Assembly: GCA_002483445.1 (NCBI GenBank)
Contig: DLHY01000142.1
Coordinates: 7,021 to 71,020, forward strand
Source of the DNA: Blastocatellia bacterium UBA7656
Lineage (GTDB): Bacteria > Acidobacteriota > Blastocatellia > UBA7656
DNA length: 64,000 bases
Direction of reading: 5' to 3'
In this document: positions 9,136 to 17,861 of the stretch, one piece after another
Position numbering within the stretch: the first letter of the stretch is position 1
How the letters are laid out: each line of letters begins with the position of its first letter
Made by a program: the position numbers and the translations under genes
The notes under the pieces: generated by a model
What the model saw: the letters and a program-made list of their open reading frames with translations, nothing else
What the model was told of the DNA's origin: nothing
The model's database searches: none

Positions 9136-9651
9136 ATGAAAAGATGTTCGAGGTGCGGCCAATTGAACGATGCCGGATCGGCTTTTTGCGAACAGTGCCG
9201 CCAGCCTTTTCCACAAGGAGTCAATCACGCGGGATATCTGGCCACGGCTCATCGCGTTTACGGATGCTTTTCGCTGCTTCTGGTGCTGGGCGCGATGCTG
9301 GGCGAGGTCATCTTCCTGATATCTTTCAGGCACACGTTGCTGCGATTCCTGGAAGAGATATTGAAAGAATTGTTCGACCTCGATGTATCGCTGGTTCAGA
9401 TGGGGCCTTTGATCTTAGGATTGATAATACTGTTGATCACGGCGATGATTGGAGCGCTTTTCACGCTCCCGTTTTTCGCCACCGCTCGCGCGATTCGCCG
9501 CAACAAACCGTGGCTGAAACTTGCGGGAGTGATTTCCGTACTCGTCTCGATTATGGCTTTCCCGTTCGGCACGGCCCTGAGCTTTTACACTCTCTGGTAC
9601 ATATTCGCCGGGCCGGGCAGCCGCCCTGCGCTTCAGCAGAGTGATCGTTGA
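9136..9651 (+). CDS. Zinc-ribbon membrane protein
   Basis: N-terminal zinc ribbon (CSRCGQLNDAGSAFCEQC, residues 4-21), a short linker, then three or four transmembrane helices (about 43-63, 91-125, 130-155). This 'zinc-ribbon plus membrane' layout is common among small bacterial proteins of unknown function. No catalytic motif is visible. It converges on topA with 3 bp between the stops. Confidence 0.7.
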   Translation: MKRCSRCGQLNDAGSAFCEQCRQPFPQGVNHAGYLATAHRVYGCFSLLLVLGAMLGEVIFLISFRHTLLRFLEEILKELFDLDVSLVQMGPLILGLIILLITAMIGALFTLPFFATARAIRRNKPWLKLAGVISVLVSIMAFPFGTALSFYTLWYIFAGPGSRPALQQSDR

Positions 9652-9654
9652 TCT

Positions 9655-12132
9655 TCACGCGCTCAATCGACTGGATTCATTCTCCGAAGCCGGAGGATCG
9701 ACTATGGGCTGTTTGTACTTGCATCCTTCGGCGCGGCATTGAAGCTCGCGCGTGCCGTCCTTCTTGAATTTCTCGACCAGAAAACGCGCGCCGCAAGTGG
9801 GACAGGTCTCGGCCAGAGGCTTGTCCCACAGCGCGAATTTGCATTTGGGATAATTCGAGCATCCGTAAAAAGTTTTCTTCCCTCGCTTGACCACAATCTC
9901 GCCGCCGTCTTCGGGACACGCCACGCCCGTCGTCTCCTGCTTGATGTATTTGCACTTTGGATAATTCGAGCAGGCTGTGAAAGGCCCGAACCTTCCTTCT
10001 CTAAGCACCAGATGCTGACCGCATTGCGGACACGCCTCTTCGAGCGCGACGGGCGCGGCTGCCACTTTGCCTTTTTCAATCTTCCTCGTCGTCTTGCAAT
10101 CGGGGTAGCCCGTGCAGGCATAAAACTGTCCGAACCTGCCGCGCTTCAAAATCATCCCTCGCCCACAGTTCTCGCAGGTCTCTTCCCCCGCCTCAGCGGT
10201 TTCCTCTTCCTTCGCCGTCTCGTGCATCTTGGGCAGGTCGCGCGTCGTCTTGCAATCAGGATAATTCGTGCAGGCGAGGAATTCGCCATAGCGACCGAAT
10301 TTTTTGGCCATCTTCGAGCCGCAGTTTTCGCACACCTCGTCTGTGATGATCTCCTGACGCTTCACATCGCGCATGTTCGTTTTGGCAGCCGTGAGGTCTT
10401 TGGTGAACTTCTCATAGAATTCCGCCAGCGCCTCCGTCCAGCGCATCTTGCCTTCTTCAACCTCGTCGAGTTCTCCTTCCATGTGCGCGGTGTAGGCGAC
10501 GTTGAACAAATCGCCGAAACTCTCGACCAGCAGATCGTTGACTATCATTCCAAGATCAGTAGGCCGAAATCTGCCCTCGACGCGCTCGACGTATTCGCGA
10601 TTTTGAATGACCGACATGATCGAAGCATAAGTCGAAGGCCGCCCGATTCCTTTTTCTTCAAGCACCTTCACCAGAGTCGCTTCAGTGTAGCGCGGCGGCG
10701 GCTCGGTGAAATGCTGATCTGGCGAAAGCTTTTTGAGCTTCAACTCTTCGCCTTCTTTCACGAGCGGAAGTTTTCGCGTCTGCTCTTCATCCTCTTCGTC
10801 CTTTTCATCCTTGCCTTCTTCATAGACGGCGAGGAATCCGTTGAACTTCACGACCGAACCCGTAGCGCGAAAGACGAATCGCTCGCCCGCGCTGATATCG
10901 ATGGTCGTCTGATCGAATATGGCGGGCATCATCTGCGAAGCGACGAATCGCTGCCATATCAGTTTGTAGAGCGCAAGCTCATCTTTTCCCAAGAAGCGCG
11001 CTACTGAATCCGGCGTGCGCATAGCTGAGGTCGGGCGAATGGCTTCGTGCGCGTCCTGCGCGTCTTTTTTCGAGCGATAATAAATCGGTTTTTCGGGCAG
11101 GTAATTCGCGCCGTACTGCGAGCCGATAAGATCACGCACCTCGGCGAGCGCAGAGTCCGCGACTCGCGTCGAATCTGTTCGCATGTAGGTTATCAAACCG
11201 ACAAGTCCTTCTTCGCCAATCTCTATTCCCTCATAAAGTTTCTGCGCGACCTGCATGGTTTTCTTAACCGCGAATCGCAGCTTGCGCGAGGCTTCCTGCT
11301 GGAGCTTGGAAGTTATAAAGGGCGGAACGGGGTTTCGCTTTTTCTCTTTCGTCACGACCGACGCGACTTTGAATTTCTGAGGCTCGATTTCGCGAACGAG
11401 ATCAGTAGCCTGCTGCTCGTCTTTGATATGAATTTCGGATTTTTTTATATCCTTGTCGAAATCCCCTGATTTGACTGTCTTCTCGTCTATGCGCAAAAGC
11501 CGCGCGTCGAAATGCGGGGGAAGAGAAGCCGCAAGGTTGGCTGTGATAGTCCAGTATTCAGTCGGCGTGAAAGCGAGTATTTCGCGCTCGCGCTCGACTA
11601 TCAGCCGGACGGCGACTGATTGAACTCTACCGGCTGAAAGTCCGCGCCGCACTTTGTCCCAGAGAAGCGGACTGACCTGATAACCAACGATGCGATCAAG
11701 GAGTCGTCGCGCCTGCTGCGCTTCGACCAGGTGAACATCTATATCGGTCGGGTGACGAAATGATTCCTGAATGGCCGACTTGGTTATTTCGTTGAACAGC
11801 ACGCGGCGAACGGTTTTTTTGCTTTTGCCTCGCCCTTCCAGTTCTTCCTTGATGTGCCAGCCGATGGCTTCGCCTTCGCGGTCAGGGTCGGTTGCGACGT
11901 AGATGGTGTCGGCATCCCTTGCCGCCGCTTTAAGCTCGCGGATGACTTTTTCCTTGCCGGGAATCACATCGTAGGTCGGCTCGAAATTATTTTCGAAATC
12001 GATTCCTATGCCTTTTTTGGGCAGGTCTCGGATGTGACCGACCGAAGCAAGCACCTTGAAATCAGAGCCTAAATATTTGTTGATCGTTTTCGCTTTCGAT
12101 GGAGATTCGACTATAACCAGAGCTTTTGCCAT
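9655..12132 (-). CDS. topA: DNA topoisomerase I
   Basis: Type IA topoisomerase that relaxes negative supercoils through a transient 5'-phosphotyrosine. The TOPRIM domain opens the protein (MAKALVIVESPSKAKTI; acidic DPDREGEAIGWH near residue 110). The active-site tyrosine lies in GLITYMRTDSTRVAD. An acidic insert is seen around residues 435-447. The C-terminus carries four Cys4 zinc ribbons of the CxNYPDCKTTR type plus a fifth Cys cluster (CPTCGARF). At 825 residues it is a normal length. AGGAATT precedes the ATG. The dprA gene lies directly upstream on the same strand, a frequent pairing. Confidence 0.96.
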   Translation of the reverse strand: MAKALVIVESPSKAKTINKYLGSDFKVLASVGHIRDLPKKGIGIDFENNFEPTYDVIPGKEKVIRELKAAARDADTIYVATDPDREGEAIGWHIKEELEGRGKSKKTVRRVLFNEITKSAIQESFRHPTDIDVHLVEAQQARRLLDRIVGYQVSPLLWDKVRRGLSAGRVQSVAVRLIVEREREILAFTPTEYWTITANLAASLPPHFDARLLRIDEKTVKSGDFDKDIKKSEIHIKDEQQATDLVREIEPQKFKVASVVTKEKKRNPVPPFITSKLQQEASRKLRFAVKKTMQVAQKLYEGIEIGEEGLVGLITYMRTDSTRVADSALAEVRDLIGSQYGANYLPEKPIYYRSKKDAQDAHEAIRPTSAMRTPDSVARFLGKDELALYKLIWQRFVASQMMPAIFDQTTIDISAGERFVFRATGSVVKFNGFLAVYEEGKDEKDEEDEEQTRKLPLVKEGEELKLKKLSPDQHFTEPPPRYTEATLVKVLEEKGIGRPSTYASIMSVIQNREYVERVEGRFRPTDLGMIVNDLLVESFGDLFNVAYTAHMEGELDEVEEGKMRWTEALAEFYEKFTKDLTAAKTNMRDVKRQEIITDEVCENCGSKMAKKFGRYGEFLACTNYPDCKTTRDLPKMHETAKEEETAEAGEETCENCGRGMILKRGRFGQFYACTGYPDCKTTRKIEKGKVAAAPVALEEACPQCGQHLVLREGRFGPFTACSNYPKCKYIKQETTGVACPEDGGEIVVKRGKKTFYGCSNYPKCKFALWDKPLAETCPTCGARFLVEKFKKDGTRELQCRAEGCKYKQPIVDPPASENESSRLSA

Positions 12133-12263
12133 AATTCCTGTATAACCTCAAAATCATAAGAGTGACCTTCAGCATGTCGGCTTTCGCGCGACGCGCCCAA
12201 AATCCCGACTTTAACTTTGCGCGTCGCCGAGTGTCAAGAAGCCGAAATTTCCAAAGTTGCAAA

Positions 12264-13400
12264 TTAAAGCTTGCGCGCGAATTTTTTTCCGGGCAACTGA
12301 CGTATGCGATCCGTCATTTCGAGATTCAAAAGCGCGCTCATCAATTCGCCCGTCGCTAGTCCGCTTTTTTCTATCAGCCAATCGATATGCGCGGGTTCGT
12401 CGGGCTTTATCATTCGCAGAATTTTTTTCTCCGCGTCGGTCAGAGCTACTTCATCGAAGCTCATCTGACTGGCTGATTTTTCCTCCATCTCGGAAGCGAG
12501 GATGGCGGATTTCATATCGAGTGGAAATTCTTCGACCACATCGCGCCACGTCTGCACCAGCTTCGCGCCGTCTTTTATAAGATAATTCGGGCCGAAGCTC
12601 TTCGACGAAGTTATATTGCCGGGGACGGCGAAAACATCTCGGCCCTGCTCGTAAGCCATGCGCGCGGTGATGAGCGAGCCGCTTCGTTCAGCGCCTTCTA
12701 CGACCAGCACGCCCAAAGCAAGCCCGCTGATGACGCGATTGCGAAAAGGGAAATTCTGCGACACCGGCGGAGTCGAAGTCGGAAACTCCGTCACCAGCGC
12801 GCCCTGCTCTCTGACCTGCAATGAGAGCTTCTGATTTTCTTTCGGATAAAGTTCGTCAAGCCCTGTTCCCATCACCGCGACCGTAAGACCTCGACCGGCT
12901 ATGGCTCCGCGATGCGCGGCGGTGTCGATTCCGCGAGCGAGGCCGGAAATTATAGTCACCCCGCGCGAGGCGAGATCGCGAGCGAGCATCTCAGCCACAT
13001 TTTTTCCATAAGTCGAGCAGCGTCGCGATCCCACGACGGCGACTGCCGGTCGAGAGAGGGCGCGAGCGAGATCGCCCAGACAATAAAGCACGATTGGCGG
13101 ATCGTAGGTTTCGCGCAGGAGGGCCGGATAATGATCGTCTTCGAGGGTGATGGCTGTTGCGCCGAGGCCGGTGAGCGTTTCGATTTCGCGCTCGGCTCGC
13201 TCGAAAGGCTCCGCGCTCTTGATCGCATCGATTGATTCGCGTTTGAGTCCGGCTGATTCGAGCGCCGCGCGGCCCGCATCGAAGCAATTGGCGGGCGAGC
13301 CGAAACGGTCTAGCAGAAGCGCGGCGGTGCGCGAGCCTATGCCTGTGACGAAGGTCAAAGCAATCCAGTCTCGCAAAGTTTTCGGCGCGGTCGCTGTCAT
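12264..13400 (-). CDS. dprA: DNA-processing protein DprA
   Basis: Loads RecA on incoming single-stranded DNA during natural transformation. The start is set at 13400 (MTATAPKTLRDWIALTFV). An N-terminal SAM/HhH-like helical domain (about 1-75) is followed by the Rossmann-like DprA domain with VAVVGSRRCSTYGKNVAE, SGLARGIDTAAHRGA, VMGTGLDELYPKEN and FPFRNRVISGLA. A C-terminal winged-helix (about 300-370) follows. All core motifs are intact and the length is usual. dprA next to topA is a conserved arrangement in many phyla. Confidence 0.94.
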   Translation of the reverse strand: MTATAPKTLRDWIALTFVTGIGSRTAALLLDRFGSPANCFDAGRAALESAGLKRESIDAIKSAEPFERAEREIETLTGLGATAITLEDDHYPALLRETYDPPIVLYCLGDLARALSRPAVAVVGSRRCSTYGKNVAEMLARDLASRGVTIISGLARGIDTAAHRGAIAGRGLTVAVMGTGLDELYPKENQKLSLQVREQGALVTEFPTSTPPVSQNFPFRNRVISGLALGVLVVEGAERSGSLITARMAYEQGRDVFAVPGNITSSKSFGPNYLIKDGAKLVQTWRDVVEEFPLDMKSAILASEMEEKSASQMSFDEVALTDAEKKILRMIKPDEPAHIDWLIEKSGLATGELMSALLNLEMTDRIRQLPGKKFARKL

Positions 13401-13641
13401 AGCTTCAAGAGAAAAAACGAAGTGATAAAAACAACTGCGGAGCAATCGGGGAGTCCGGGAGGCGATTCTAACGCTTCTGAATTTTTAGTCAAGCAGAAAT
13501 CAACCGGAGTCAGATTGCGAAAACTCCATCGGTCTCGTCGCTGGAAACCTCGACGGCGGCTTGGCTAGGTCAGTCGGATGCTTTAGGATCTCTCTGACTG
13601 AAAGCATTGACGCGAAGAAAGCAGGAAAAGCAGGAGTAACG

Positions 13642-14007
13642 ATGAGCAAAGTAGCGATGATGGTCGATGATATGTTTTTCGCCTCGAAGATACGCGGGGC
13701 GGCCAGGGGCGCAGGGCGTGAGGTAGTGAGCATCAAATCCGTCGAGCAGTTGGAAGATGATCAGCCTTCGATGGTGCTGCTCGATCTGAACTCGCAAAAG
13801 TTCGATGCGATTTCAACCATCGAGTTTATGAAATCGAAGACGGAACTCAAGGGAATTCCCGTGCTGGCTTTTCTCTCGCACGTCGAGGTCGATCTCAAAC
13901 GGCGGGCTGAAGAAGCCGGATGCGATTATGTCATTCCGCGATCTCTTTTTACCGAGATGCTCCCGCAAATAGTTTCAGGCGATCTGTCATCGCTCAAAAG
14001 ACGCTGA
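13642..14007 (+). CDS. Stand-alone receiver-like protein
   Basis: 121 residues with the CheY fold pattern: VAMMVDDMFFASKI gives the acidic pair near residues 9-10, and SMVLLDLNSQKFDA the phospho-acceptor aspartate near residue 49. PVLAFLSHV follows, where Thr/Ser is usual, then DYVIPRSLF, where the conserved Lys-Pro pair is replaced by Pro-Arg. The start at 13642 has AGGAG five bases upstream. No output domain is present, so it may act as a single-domain switch, with uncertain phosphorylation. No kinase gene is near. Confidence 0.7.
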   Translation: MSKVAMMVDDMFFASKIRGAARGAGREVVSIKSVEQLEDDQPSMVLLDLNSQKFDAISTIEFMKSKTELKGIPVLAFLSHVEVDLKRRAEEAGCDYVIPRSLFTEMLPQIVSGDLSSLKRR

Positions 14008-14418
14008 TCAGATTTCTTTCCCGATCTCGCTATAAGATTTTGCGAGACTGGCGAAGACGCTTCGAAGGTAAGAAACTACTGCCGGGATTCTGGAAGCGAG
14101 CATAAGCAAAAGACCTAAAGCTAAAAGCGGGCCATACCAGAAAGTGCCAATCACAGCAAGCAGCCACACTATCAGAAAAAAAACTCCTGAAGTCGAACTC
14201 CACTTCCTTTCGCTTCGAAACGAATTCACAATTCCGACCAGCACGAACGAGACGACAAAGGCTGTGATAATCAGGCGTAAATAAAAATTCCAGGGCTGCA
14301 AGGGACGCATCGGATGATCAGTTATCATCTGCAGCAACAGCAAAGCCAAGAGCAACAGGTCTCTTAAAAACGCGAGGATCCTGCGCCTCAGCTTGCTTTG
14401 CTTTTCGTCGCTCGACAT
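14008..14418 (-). CDS. Hypothetical membrane protein
   Basis: About 136 residues with a basic, Lys/Arg-rich N-terminus and three or four hydrophobic helices (LLLLALLLLQMI, YLRLIITAFVVSFVLVGIV, GVFFLIVWLLAVIGTFWYGPLLALGLLLML). ATG at 14418 is preferred; a TTG at 14439 would overlap the upstream nitrilase-family gene by four bases. It is probably cotranscribed with that gene. Family not recognised. Confidence 0.6.
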   Translation of the reverse strand: MSSDEKQSKLRRRILAFLRDLLLLALLLLQMITDHPMRPLQPWNFYLRLIITAFVVSFVLVGIVNSFRSERKWSSTSGVFFLIVWLLAVIGTFWYGPLLALGLLLMLASRIPAVVSYLRSVFASLAKSYSEIGKEI

Positions 14419-14435
14419 AAATCGCCTGTCAGCAT

Positions 14436-15284
14436 TCAATCACCTGACGTTGAGCGCGTCCACGGTTTGGCGATCTCTGAGTAAAACTCCGGCCTGCGGT
14501 CTGCCAGTCGGTCTATCTCATAAGACCCGGCCACGTTGACTATGCGATTGTTGTTGGCTGCCGCGAGGTCAAGCTCGCAGAACAATATCTCTTCCCGCTC
14601 GCCTGAAGCTTCTACCAAAGTATCGCCGTTGAAATCCACCGCTATGCTCCTTCCGATGAAAGGCCAGCCGCGCTCTTCGCCCACGCGATTGACGGCGACG
14701 AAGTTGATATGATTTTCCATCGCGCGAGTGTTGATGAGGAAGTCGGGGCTTCTTCGCGCGCCGGGAGGCCAGTTCGTCGGCAGCGCGATCAACTCGGCTC
14801 CCTTCAGTTTCAATGCGCGAGTAGCTTCGGGAAAGCTCGAATCGTAGCATATATTGATGCCAACTTTGCCGAAAGGCAAAGCCACAACTTCGAATGGTCG
14901 ATTGCCGCGGGTAGCGAATCGATCAAATCCGATATATGGAATATGAACTTTACGATAACTGCCTATCGCGCCCTGCGGCCCTACGATCATCGCGGCATTA
15001 TAAAATGCCGACCCTTCGCGCTCGATGAATCCGACAATCGCGTGCGCGCCCGTCTCACTGCACGCTTTCGCGATGGATTCTGCCGAAGGGCCGTCCAAAG
15101 GCTCGGCAAACGGGACGGCTTCTTCGAGCGAATCGAAGCAGTACCCTGTCACTGCGCACTCAGGAAAGATGACGAGTTGCGCGTCGGCGGCCTCACGGAT
15201 TCGCTCGACTATGCGCCGCCGATTCGCTGCAGGCTGACCGATTTCAACATCGATTTGAGCGAGAGCTATTTTTGTTTTAGACAT
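14436..15284 (-). CDS. Carbon-nitrogen hydrolase (nitrilase superfamily)
   Basis: Hydrolyses a non-peptide C-N bond; amidase or N-carbamoylase activity is likely. The Glu-Lys-Cys triad is visible: LVIFPECAVTGY (Glu near 41), YRKVHIPYIG (Lys) and GINICYDSSFPEATRAL (Cys). Start at 15284 (MSKTKIALAQID) after GGGGAAATC. About 282 residues is the single-domain length, without an NAD synthetase fusion. The exact substrate cannot be read from the sequence. tRNA-Sec lies 75 bp upstream on the same strand. Confidence 0.87.
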   Translation of the reverse strand: MSKTKIALAQIDVEIGQPAANRRRIVERIREAADAQLVIFPECAVTGYCFDSLEEAVPFAEPLDGPSAESIAKACSETGAHAIVGFIEREGSAFYNAAMIVGPQGAIGSYRKVHIPYIGFDRFATRGNRPFEVVALPFGKVGINICYDSSFPEATRALKLKGAELIALPTNWPPGARRSPDFLINTRAMENHINFVAVNRVGEERGWPFIGRSIAVDFNGDTLVEASGEREEILFCELDLAAANNNRIVNVAGSYEIDRLADRRPEFYSEIAKPWTRSTSGD

Positions 15285-15332
15285 GATTTCCCCGATCCGT
15301 GGTGACAAGTGAAAAGCAGTGAGTCTCATTTC

Positions 15333-15352
15333 TGCTCATCACTCATCACTTT
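15333..15352. repeat. Short GTGATGA heptad repeat
   Basis: Two and a half copies of a 7-bp unit (CTCATCACTCATCACTT). An imperfect mate lies at 15303-15325 (GTGACAAGTG... AGCAGTGAG), so the segment can fold back on itself. It lies between the nitrilase-family gene and tRNA-Sec. Confidence 0.6.
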
Positions 15353-15358
15353 TTGTGT

Positions 15359-15456
15359 TGGCGGAGGCGTGTGGGAATCGAACCCACCCAGACCATCTCT
15401 CGACGACCCGCAACGGGTTTGAAGCCCGCGAGAACCACCAGGCCCCATGCGCCTCC
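15359..15456 (-). tRNA. selC: tRNA-Sec (anticodon UCA)
   Basis: 98 nt including an encoded CCA (15359-15361). Read on the minus strand, the acceptor arm GGAGGCG pairs with CGCCTCC, and G is the discriminator. The anticodon loop is CUUCAAA with anticodon UCA. The long variable arm (GTTGCGGGTCGTCGAGAGATGGTCT region) and the GGGTTCGATTCCC T-arm are clear. The extended acceptor/T stack and long D stem are typical of bacterial tRNA-Sec. It implies that this organism inserts selenocysteine at UGA; selA, selB and selD are not in the window. Confidence 0.95.
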
Positions 15457-15562
15457 GCGCGACTTCAAACTTATCAACCCGCAACAGAGCGCGCAAGGAC
15501 GAGTGATTGAAAATCTTCGCGAGGGCCTGCGAAAGAATCGCAGCAATCGCTCATTCAATTTT

Positions 15563-15759
15563 TGGTAGTGGTGAAAAAGTAATGCTGAGGGATGATGAAT
15601 TCCAATCGGGCTATAGCGAAAAGCTCGTTCACCGCCGAGACGCAGAGCGCGCAGAGACAGCGCAGAGAAGAAAAAAACTCTGCGTTCCCTCGGCGGTCTC
15701 TGCGCCTCTGCGGTGAATTTGCCTTTATCAATCGAGCCTTACTTTTTCATCACTACCCA
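15563..15759. repeat. Nested inverted repeat (CGCAGAG core, outer arms)
   Basis: Inner arms of about 40 nt (15628-15667 and 15678-15717) read TTCACCGC...GCAGAG toward the loop. Outer arms of about 20 nt (15563-15582 and 15739-15759) read TGGTAGTGGTGAAAAAGTAA. The right outer arm lies inside the end of the decarboxylase gene. The 270 bp between tRNA-Sec and that gene otherwise show no convincing gene. Confidence 0.75.
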
Positions 15760-17125
15760 ACTTTTTTCCTGCGCGCTCAACCTGAGATGCAACGCGCAGC
15801 ATCGCATCGAGACTGCGCTCGACATCCACGTCGGTCGTCTTCCATGAAGAGACGCTTATTCGCATAGCCGTCCGGCCCTGCCATGCCGTAGGGCCGCACC
15901 AGCAGGTTCCGTCTGACTGAATGCCTGCGATGACTTTCTCGGTAGCCTCGGCATCGCCGAACGAAACCAATACCTGATTGAGCGCCACATCGTTGAGAAT
16001 TTCATAACCCGCGCGGCTGAGACCTTCAGCAAATCGCGCGGCGTGTCGACAGGTTAGCTCTATCATATCGGCCAGCCCCTCGCGACCGAGCGAGCGAAGC
16101 GCGGCCCATACCTCGACTCCGCGCGCCCGCCGCGATGCTTCAGGCGTGAAGTGCATAGGCTCGCGGATATCGCCCAAAGGCAGGTACACGGCGCTGACCG
16201 ACATGCTGCGGCGAAGCGATTCCGCATCGCGAACGATGGCTATGCCGCAGTCGTAAGCGACGTTGAGCCATTTATGCGCGTCGGTCGCCCACGAATCCGC
16301 ATCAGCAAAACCGGCAGCGAGATGTGCGCGTCGGGGAGCAGCAGCGGCCCACAGACCGAAAGCGCCATCCACATGCACCCACGCATCCGACCCGTGAGCG
16401 ATGGCGCATATTTCCTGAGCAGGATCGAACGCTCCCGTGTTTACATTTCCCGCCTGTATGCAAACGATGGCAGGGCCGGAGATTTCGGGCATCGCTTCGG
16501 CGCGCATCCTGCCCTGATTGTCTACAGGCACGACCGCGACGCGACTGCGCCCCAGGCCGAGCAGCCCCAGAGCTTTCAACACAACCGGGTGAACTTCGGC
16601 CCCCACGACAACTGTGATGGGGGGAGCCAGGAACAATCCGTCAGCTTCAACATCCCATCCGACCTTTTGCAAAACTGCACGACGCGCGGCAGCCAGAGCC
16701 GTGAAGTTGGCCATCGTCGCTCCGGTGACAATGGCTCCTCCCGACTGCGGAGGCAGGCCGAGTACATCCGTGAGCCATCGGAGAGCGATCTCTTCTAACG
16801 CGACGGATACGGGCGACATCACCGAAAGGCAGGCGTTCTGATCCCACGCGCTGACCATCCAGTTTGCCGCCAGCGCCGCCGGAAGCGTACCCCCGTTGAC
16901 GAATCCTAAGTAACGCCCGCCCGCATTGCTCACAGTCGCGGGCGATCCGATTTCATCCAAAAGAGCAAGCACCGTTTCCGCATCAGTCGGTTTACGGGGA
17001 AGAGGCGCGTCGAGTTTTGCCAGGGCCGCTACTGCTTCAGGCGACGGGGCGACGCCGCGATCATCGAGATTTTCGAGATAGCGGGTTGCGCGCTCTGAAA
17101 CTGATTTGAGCAAATCTCCGATCAT
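15728..17125 (-). CDS. PLP-dependent decarboxylase (group II)
   Basis: Fold-type I pyridoxal-phosphate enzyme of the aromatic-L-amino-acid/2,4-diaminobutyrate decarboxylase family. Visible motifs are GGAIVTGATMANFTALAAAR (phosphate cup), WVHVDGAFGLWAAAAP (Asp to the PLP nitrogen) and SWATDAHKWLNVAYDCG, with the Schiff-base lysine in HKW. The start is uncertain: 17125 has GGAAG eight bases upstream, while the frame stays open to 17194. The length is normal for the family. The substrate is not decidable; possibilities include aromatic amino acids, glutamate or diaminobutyrate. The gene stands alone and its last codons fall in an inverted-repeat arm. Confidence 0.85.
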   Translation of the reverse strand: MIGDLLKSVSERATRYLENLDDRGVAPSPEAVAALAKLDAPLPRKPTDAETVLALLDEIGSPATVSNAGGRYLGFVNGGTLPAALAANWMVSAWDQNACLSVMSPVSVALEEIALRWLTDVLGLPPQSGGAIVTGATMANFTALAAARRAVLQKVGWDVEADGLFLAPPITVVVGAEVHPVVLKALGLLGLGRSRVAVVPVDNQGRMRAEAMPEISGPAIVCIQAGNVNTGAFDPAQEICAIAHGSDAWVHVDGAFGLWAAAAPRRAHLAAGFADADSWATDAHKWLNVAYDCGIAIVRDAESLRRSMSVSAVYLPLGDIREPMHFTPEASRRARGVEVWAALRSLGREGLADMIELTCRHAARFAEGLSRAGYEILNDVALNQVLVSFGDAEATEKVIAGIQSDGTCWCGPTAWQGRTAMRISVSSWKTTDVDVERSLDAMLRVASQVERAGKKLGSDEKVRLD

Positions 17126-17239
17126 ATATTTTGCTTCCATGATTTCGAGTTGATGAAAAGCGACGACGAGAGTGCGATTCACTTTAGTCGCCATCAGCCG
17201 AGACAGTATTTCTTGTAACTCAGCGGGTTGAACGCAAAA

Positions 17240-17653
17240 CTAATTTTTCACGCCCTCGATCTTCGACTTCATGCGTTTCAGAAAGCGATCCATCTCGACG
17301 GGCGCGCGGACGTGGGTGCCTTCTCCGATCTTGTCTACCGGATCATAAGCTTCGACCTTGAAGGTGATCATGTTGTCATCGACTGCGATCACTTCAGCAT
17401 TGATGGTGACTTTCATGCCGACGGGCGTGGCTGCCAGATGCCGCACGTTGACGACGACTCCGACCGATACCCATCCTTCGGGCAGGTATCGGCCAATCAC
17501 ATCGGCAGCCACTACTTCCATGTGATAAATCATGATGGGCGTGCCGAATACTTCGGGCATATCGTCATGAAAATGCGCTACGGTCATCTCGCGGGCGACT
17601 TCTATCGTGTCGGTCGCCGTAGCTCCAACGGGTATCAACTCCTTCAGATTCAT
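17240..17653 (-). CDS. FlK-like hotdog thioesterase
   Basis: 137 residues with a single hotdog fold, resembling the fluoroacetyl-CoA thioesterase (FlK) family. The segments TVAHFHDDMPEVFGTPIMIYHME and VVVNVRHLAATPVGMKV follow the family layout, and the His in VRHLAATP corresponds to its catalytic histidine. Members of this family more often hydrolyse ordinary acyl-CoA, so defluorinating activity should not be assumed. Good ribosome site (GAGGAGATAAGG before ATG). Single gene, transcribed away from lpxC. Confidence 0.78.
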   Translation of the reverse strand: MNLKELIPVGATATDTIEVAREMTVAHFHDDMPEVFGTPIMIYHMEVVAADVIGRYLPEGWVSVGVVVNVRHLAATPVGMKVTINAEVIAVDDNMITFKVEAYDPVDKIGEGTHVRAPVEMDRFLKRMKSKIEGVKN

Positions 17654-17861
17654 CCTTATCTCCTCATAGGTTTTCGTCAGAACGGATGATTCTAGCGGCT
17701 CATACTTTCAATTGCCAGTTGGCGACACCACACTGTTGACTCCGCGCCACATTCAATGCGCGGAGCCTTGCTTTTCAGGGTAAAACGAGCGATCTTCGAG
17801 CGGCATAGTGATTGCCAACCTCCTATCATCTCAGCCCCATTTTAATTATGGAGAGCCATCA

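Noticed and set aside
9739..11007. 422-residue plus-strand frame
   Set aside because: Antisense to topA; its composition is low-complexity and lacks a ribosome site.
15507..15716. Plus-strand small frame after tRNA-Sec
   Set aside because: Mostly translates the CGCAGAG inverted repeat; no ribosome site.
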